Assembly: GCA_002441395.1 (NCBI GenBank) | Contig: DJVZ01000001.1 | Coordinates: forward strand, 1-9,494 | Length of the DNA stretch: 9,494 nucleotides | Reading direction: 5' to 3' | Source of the DNA: Spirochaetaceae bacterium UBA6243 | GTDB taxonomy: Bacteria > Spirochaetota > Spirochaetia > Treponematales > Rectinemataceae | Part shown: positions 7,692 to 9,494 of the stretch, in pieces | How positions within the stretch are numbered: position 1 is the stretch's first letter | Layout of the letters: each line of letters starts with the position of its first letter | Made by a program: the position numbers and the translations under genes | The notes under the pieces: model-generated | Databases searched by the model: none | What the model saw: the letters and a program-made list of their open reading frames with translations, nothing else | What the model was told of the DNA's origin: nothing

Positions 7692-8092
7692 GTCTGTTGC
7701 CTTTCCATGTAGTGAGCATGGGGCTCGCCTTCCTTTCGATGATCAGCGCGATCGTCATAGCGCGGTATTTCAAGACGAAAAAATGGTGGCTCAAGGCGCA
7801 CAGGGTACTGAATATTGGTGCCGTCATTTTTGCGGTCGCGGGACTCGTGTTCGCATTGCTCATGGTGAGTTCGACCGGAGGACCGCACATCCGCGTTCCG
7901 CACGCGGTGATCGGCGCCGTGACGCTGGTGTTGCTCGTCGTCATGCCGTTCCTGGGGTCGGCTATTTTCAAGACGAAAGACAAAAAGGCCATCCAGAACC
8001 TCAAAAAGACTCACCGCCATATGGGAAGAATCACCGCGCTCATGCTGACGGTAACAGTAGCCGCCGGCTTGACGCTCGCCGGAATTCTGTAG
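7688..8092 (+). CDS. Cytochrome b561-like four-helix membrane protein
   Basis: The 134-residue protein has four hydrophobic helices (about 8-26, 40-60, 70-92 and 113-133). Histidines near the helix ends follow the pattern of the eukaryotic-type cytochrome b561 core: H7 (HVVSM, compare HPxLM), H38 (KAHRVLN, compare KxxH), H72 (PHAVIG, compare HSWLG) and H109 (HRHMG, compare HVxxG); H67 and H111 are extra. Such proteins bind two b hemes and pass electrons across the membrane. Basic residues cluster between helices 1 and 2 and between helices 3 and 4 (KTKK, KTKDKK), placing those loops in the cytoplasm and both termini outside. The GTG start overlaps the stop of the DOMON gene (GTGA). CYB561-DOMON fusion proteins in plants and animals join the same two modules, which supports a joint role. 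The electron donor and acceptor are unknown. DUF420- or DUF4079-like families are alternative labels. Confidence 0.75.
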   Translation: MSLLPFHVVSMGLAFLSMISAIVIARYFKTKKWWLKAHRVLNIGAVIFAVAGLVFALLMVSSTGGPHIRVPHAVIGAVTLVLLVVMPFLGSAIFKTKDKKAIQNLKKTHRHMGRITALMLTVTVAAGLTLAGIL

Positions 8093-8125
8093 GACCCCAA
8101 AGCCCGAACGATCGGTCTTGGCCGG

Positions 8126-8168
8126 CGGCGCGACCACGCGATTCTCTGCCCGGGCCTCGGTTGCGCCG
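8126..8168. repeat. Inverted repeat upstream of hutI
   Basis: CGGCGCGACC (8126-8135) pairs with GGTTGCGCCG (8159-8168) over 10 base pairs with one G-U, leaving a 23-base loop. The loop holds the 8-base palindrome GCCCGGGC (8148-8155). No T-run follows, so a normal intrinsic terminator is unlikely. It ends 27 bases before the hutI ATG, where an operator or a leader structure could act. A smaller CCGA/TCGG hairpin lies upstream at 8104-8115. Confidence 0.5.
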
Positions 8169-8195
8169 AAGCCCCTGTCTGTGCCATCCTTAGGC

Positions 8196-9494
8196 ATGCA
8201 AGAAAAAAACACAACATCATATTTCATTCACAATATCAATGAGCTTTGGACACCGGAGGGGCAGCGCGCAGCCGCCGGTGCTGCGATGCAAAAGATAAAA
8301 AAAGTACACGGCGCCTGCATATACGTCAAAGACGGCCGCATCGCATGGGTCGGAGAAGAAGCGCGGCTGCGCGCCTCCGATGCGGTCATCGCCCGTGAAG
8401 CACTCAGTGCAACTTTCTATAACGCCGAGGGGCGTTCCTGCGTTCCTGGTTTCGTCGACAGCCATACACATTTTATCTTTGCCGGCTGGCGCGAGGATGA
8501 ATTTTTCTGGCGCGCCCAAGGACTGCCTTACATGGAGCTTCACCGGCGCGGCGGAGGCATCCAGAATAGCGTACAGGCCACTCGCGGCGCATCCCTGGAG
8601 GACTTGATTCTTCTCGGTCGAAAACGCCTTGCAACAATGCTCTCCCTGGGGATAACCACGGTCGAAGGCAAATCCGGCTACGGCCTCGATGTGGAAACGG
8701 AGATTCGCCAGCTTCTCGCGATGCGTGCACTGTCTCGAGCCGGCGCCCCCGATATCATTCCGACATTCTTAGGGGCACATTCAGTTCCGCCCGAATTTAA
8801 AGGCCGGCCCCGCGCCTACCTTTCCTTCCTGGCAGAAGAAGTGCTCCCGCTTGTAAAGAGCGAAAAGCTGGCGCACTTTGTCGATATTTTTTGCGAAGAA
8901 GGTGTTTTTGGCATCGAGGACTCACGCTGGTATCTCGAGCGCGCACGCGCAGCCGGCTTCGCGCTCAAACTCCATGCCGACGAAGTCGCCCCTCTCGGCG
9001 GTACCGCCCTCGCCGCCGAACTCGGCGCCATCAGCGCGGACCATCTTCTCAAAGCCTCCAACGACCACATAGCCGCGCTCGCCGCCTCGGGCACTATCGC
9101 CTGCCTTCTCCCCCTCACCGCCTTCAACCTCCGCGAGCCCTGCGCCAGCGGCCGCCGCTTCATCGATGCCGGCTGCGCCGTTGCCCTGGCAAGCGACTTG
9201 AACCCTGGCTCCTGCTACAGTCAGTCCATTCCTCTCATTTTCGCCCTGGCGGTGCTGTATATGGACATGACGATCGAAGAGGCGCTCACCGCCCTCACCC
9301 TGAACGGGGCCGCGGCGCTCGAACTCGCGCCGCGCACCGGTACTCTTGAGCCCGGCAAAGACGCGGATTTTCTGCTGCTGGACGCCCCGTCGCCGGCGCA
9401 TCTCGCCTACCACGCGGGGATGAACCTCGTGCACACCGTGTTCAAGCGCGGCGCCCCTGCCTGGCAAAACGGCAATATGCTTGAGATGGAAAAA
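8196..9494 (+). CDS. hutI: Imidazolonepropionase (3' end cut by window edge)
   Basis: HutI hydrolyses 4-imidazolone-5-propanoate to N-formimino-L-glutamate, the third step of histidine degradation, and is a cytoplasmic metal-dependent amidohydrolase. Here 433 codons are open to the window edge with no stop seen; the family usually has about 400-420 residues, so the enzyme should be nearly complete. Metal ligands fit the family: H90 and H92 in DSHTHF, H260 in LHADE and D334 in ASDLNPGS, with H283 in SADHL. KSGYGL at 159-164 and the RRGGGIQ...TR segment after the HxH motif are HutI signatures that separate it from other amidohydrolases. ATG 8196 has no real Shine-Dalgarno sequence (only AGG 1 base away). 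GTG 8181, in frame, is another possible start but is no better supported. hutU does not lie between hutH and hutI; the 103-base gap before hutI holds an inverted repeat. Confidence 0.95.
   Translation, partial: MQEKNTTSYFIHNINELWTPEGQRAAAGAAMQKIKKVHGACIYVKDGRIAWVGEEARLRASDAVIAREALSATFYNAEGRSCVPGFVDSHTHFIFAGWREDEFFWRAQGLPYMELHRRGGGIQNSVQATRGASLEDLILLGRKRLATMLSLGITTVEGKSGYGLDVETEIRQLLAMRALSRAGAPDIIPTFLGAHSVPPEFKGRPRAYLSFLAEEVLPLVKSEKLAHFVDIFCEEGVFGIEDSRWYLERARAAGFALKLHADEVAPLGGTALAAELGAISADHLLKASNDHIAALAASGTIACLLPLTAFNLREPCASGRRFIDAGCAVALASDLNPGSCYSQSIPLIFALAVLYMDMTIEEALTALTLNGAAALELAPRTGTLEPGKDADFLLLDAPSPAHLAYHAGMNLVHTVFKRGAPAWQNGNMLEMEK

Noticed and set aside
7670..8227. A 185-codon - strand open frame opposite the b561-like gene and the following gap.
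   Set aside because: The translation is Arg/His/Asp-rich without any fold signal, whereas the + strand frame has four clean helices, a ribosome site and a coupled start.
8922..9467. A 181-codon - strand open frame opposite hutI.
   Set aside because: The Gly/Glu/Arg/Ala-rich composition is that of an antisense shadow; the + strand carries clear HutI metal-binding motifs.

Overview
The window (9,494 bases, fairly G+C-rich by eye) carries seven protein-coding genes. Six lie on the + strand and one on the - strand; the last + strand gene runs off the right edge. I see no rRNA, tRNA, CRISPR array or insertion sequence. The organism is a bacterium. Two histidine-degradation genes and a very large phosphoenolpyruvate carboxykinase-like protein suggest an amino-acid-using heterotroph, perhaps with pyrophosphate-linked central metabolism. 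A spirochaete-like lineage is my guess from overall gene content, but nothing in the window proves it.

Left part (1-1918): a BadF/NAGK-family sugar kinase (+) meets an EamA/DMT permease (-) tail to tail with only 24 bases between them. The permease and the next gene, hutH, diverge from a 69-base intergenic region that appears to hold back-to-back promoters.

Middle part (1919-7014): histidine ammonia-lyase (hutH) is followed 38 bases later by a protein of about 1,156 residues. It carries PEPCK-type active-site signatures in the usual order and has the length of the pyrophosphate-dependent PEPCK family. The two probably share one transcript. A plausible logic is that histidine carbon goes through urocanate and glutamate to oxaloacetate, and PEPCK then links oxaloacetate and PEP.

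Right part (7015-9494): a promoter with a perfect TTGACA box precedes a secreted DOMON domain protein, which overlaps by 4 bases a four-helix cytochrome b561-like membrane protein. Together they look like a two-gene heme relay across the membrane. After a 103-base gap holding a strong inverted repeat comes imidazolonepropionase (hutI), open at the right edge. hutU, the step between HutH and HutI, is not in the window.

A pattern runs through the window. Genes expected to lie inside a transcript (the kinase, the PEPCK, the b561 gene) have clear Shine-Dalgarno sequences. Genes that seem to start a transcript (permease, hutH, DOMON gene, possibly hutI) lack one, and three of them begin just downstream of a recognisable -10 box, which suggests leaderless or nearly leaderless mRNAs.
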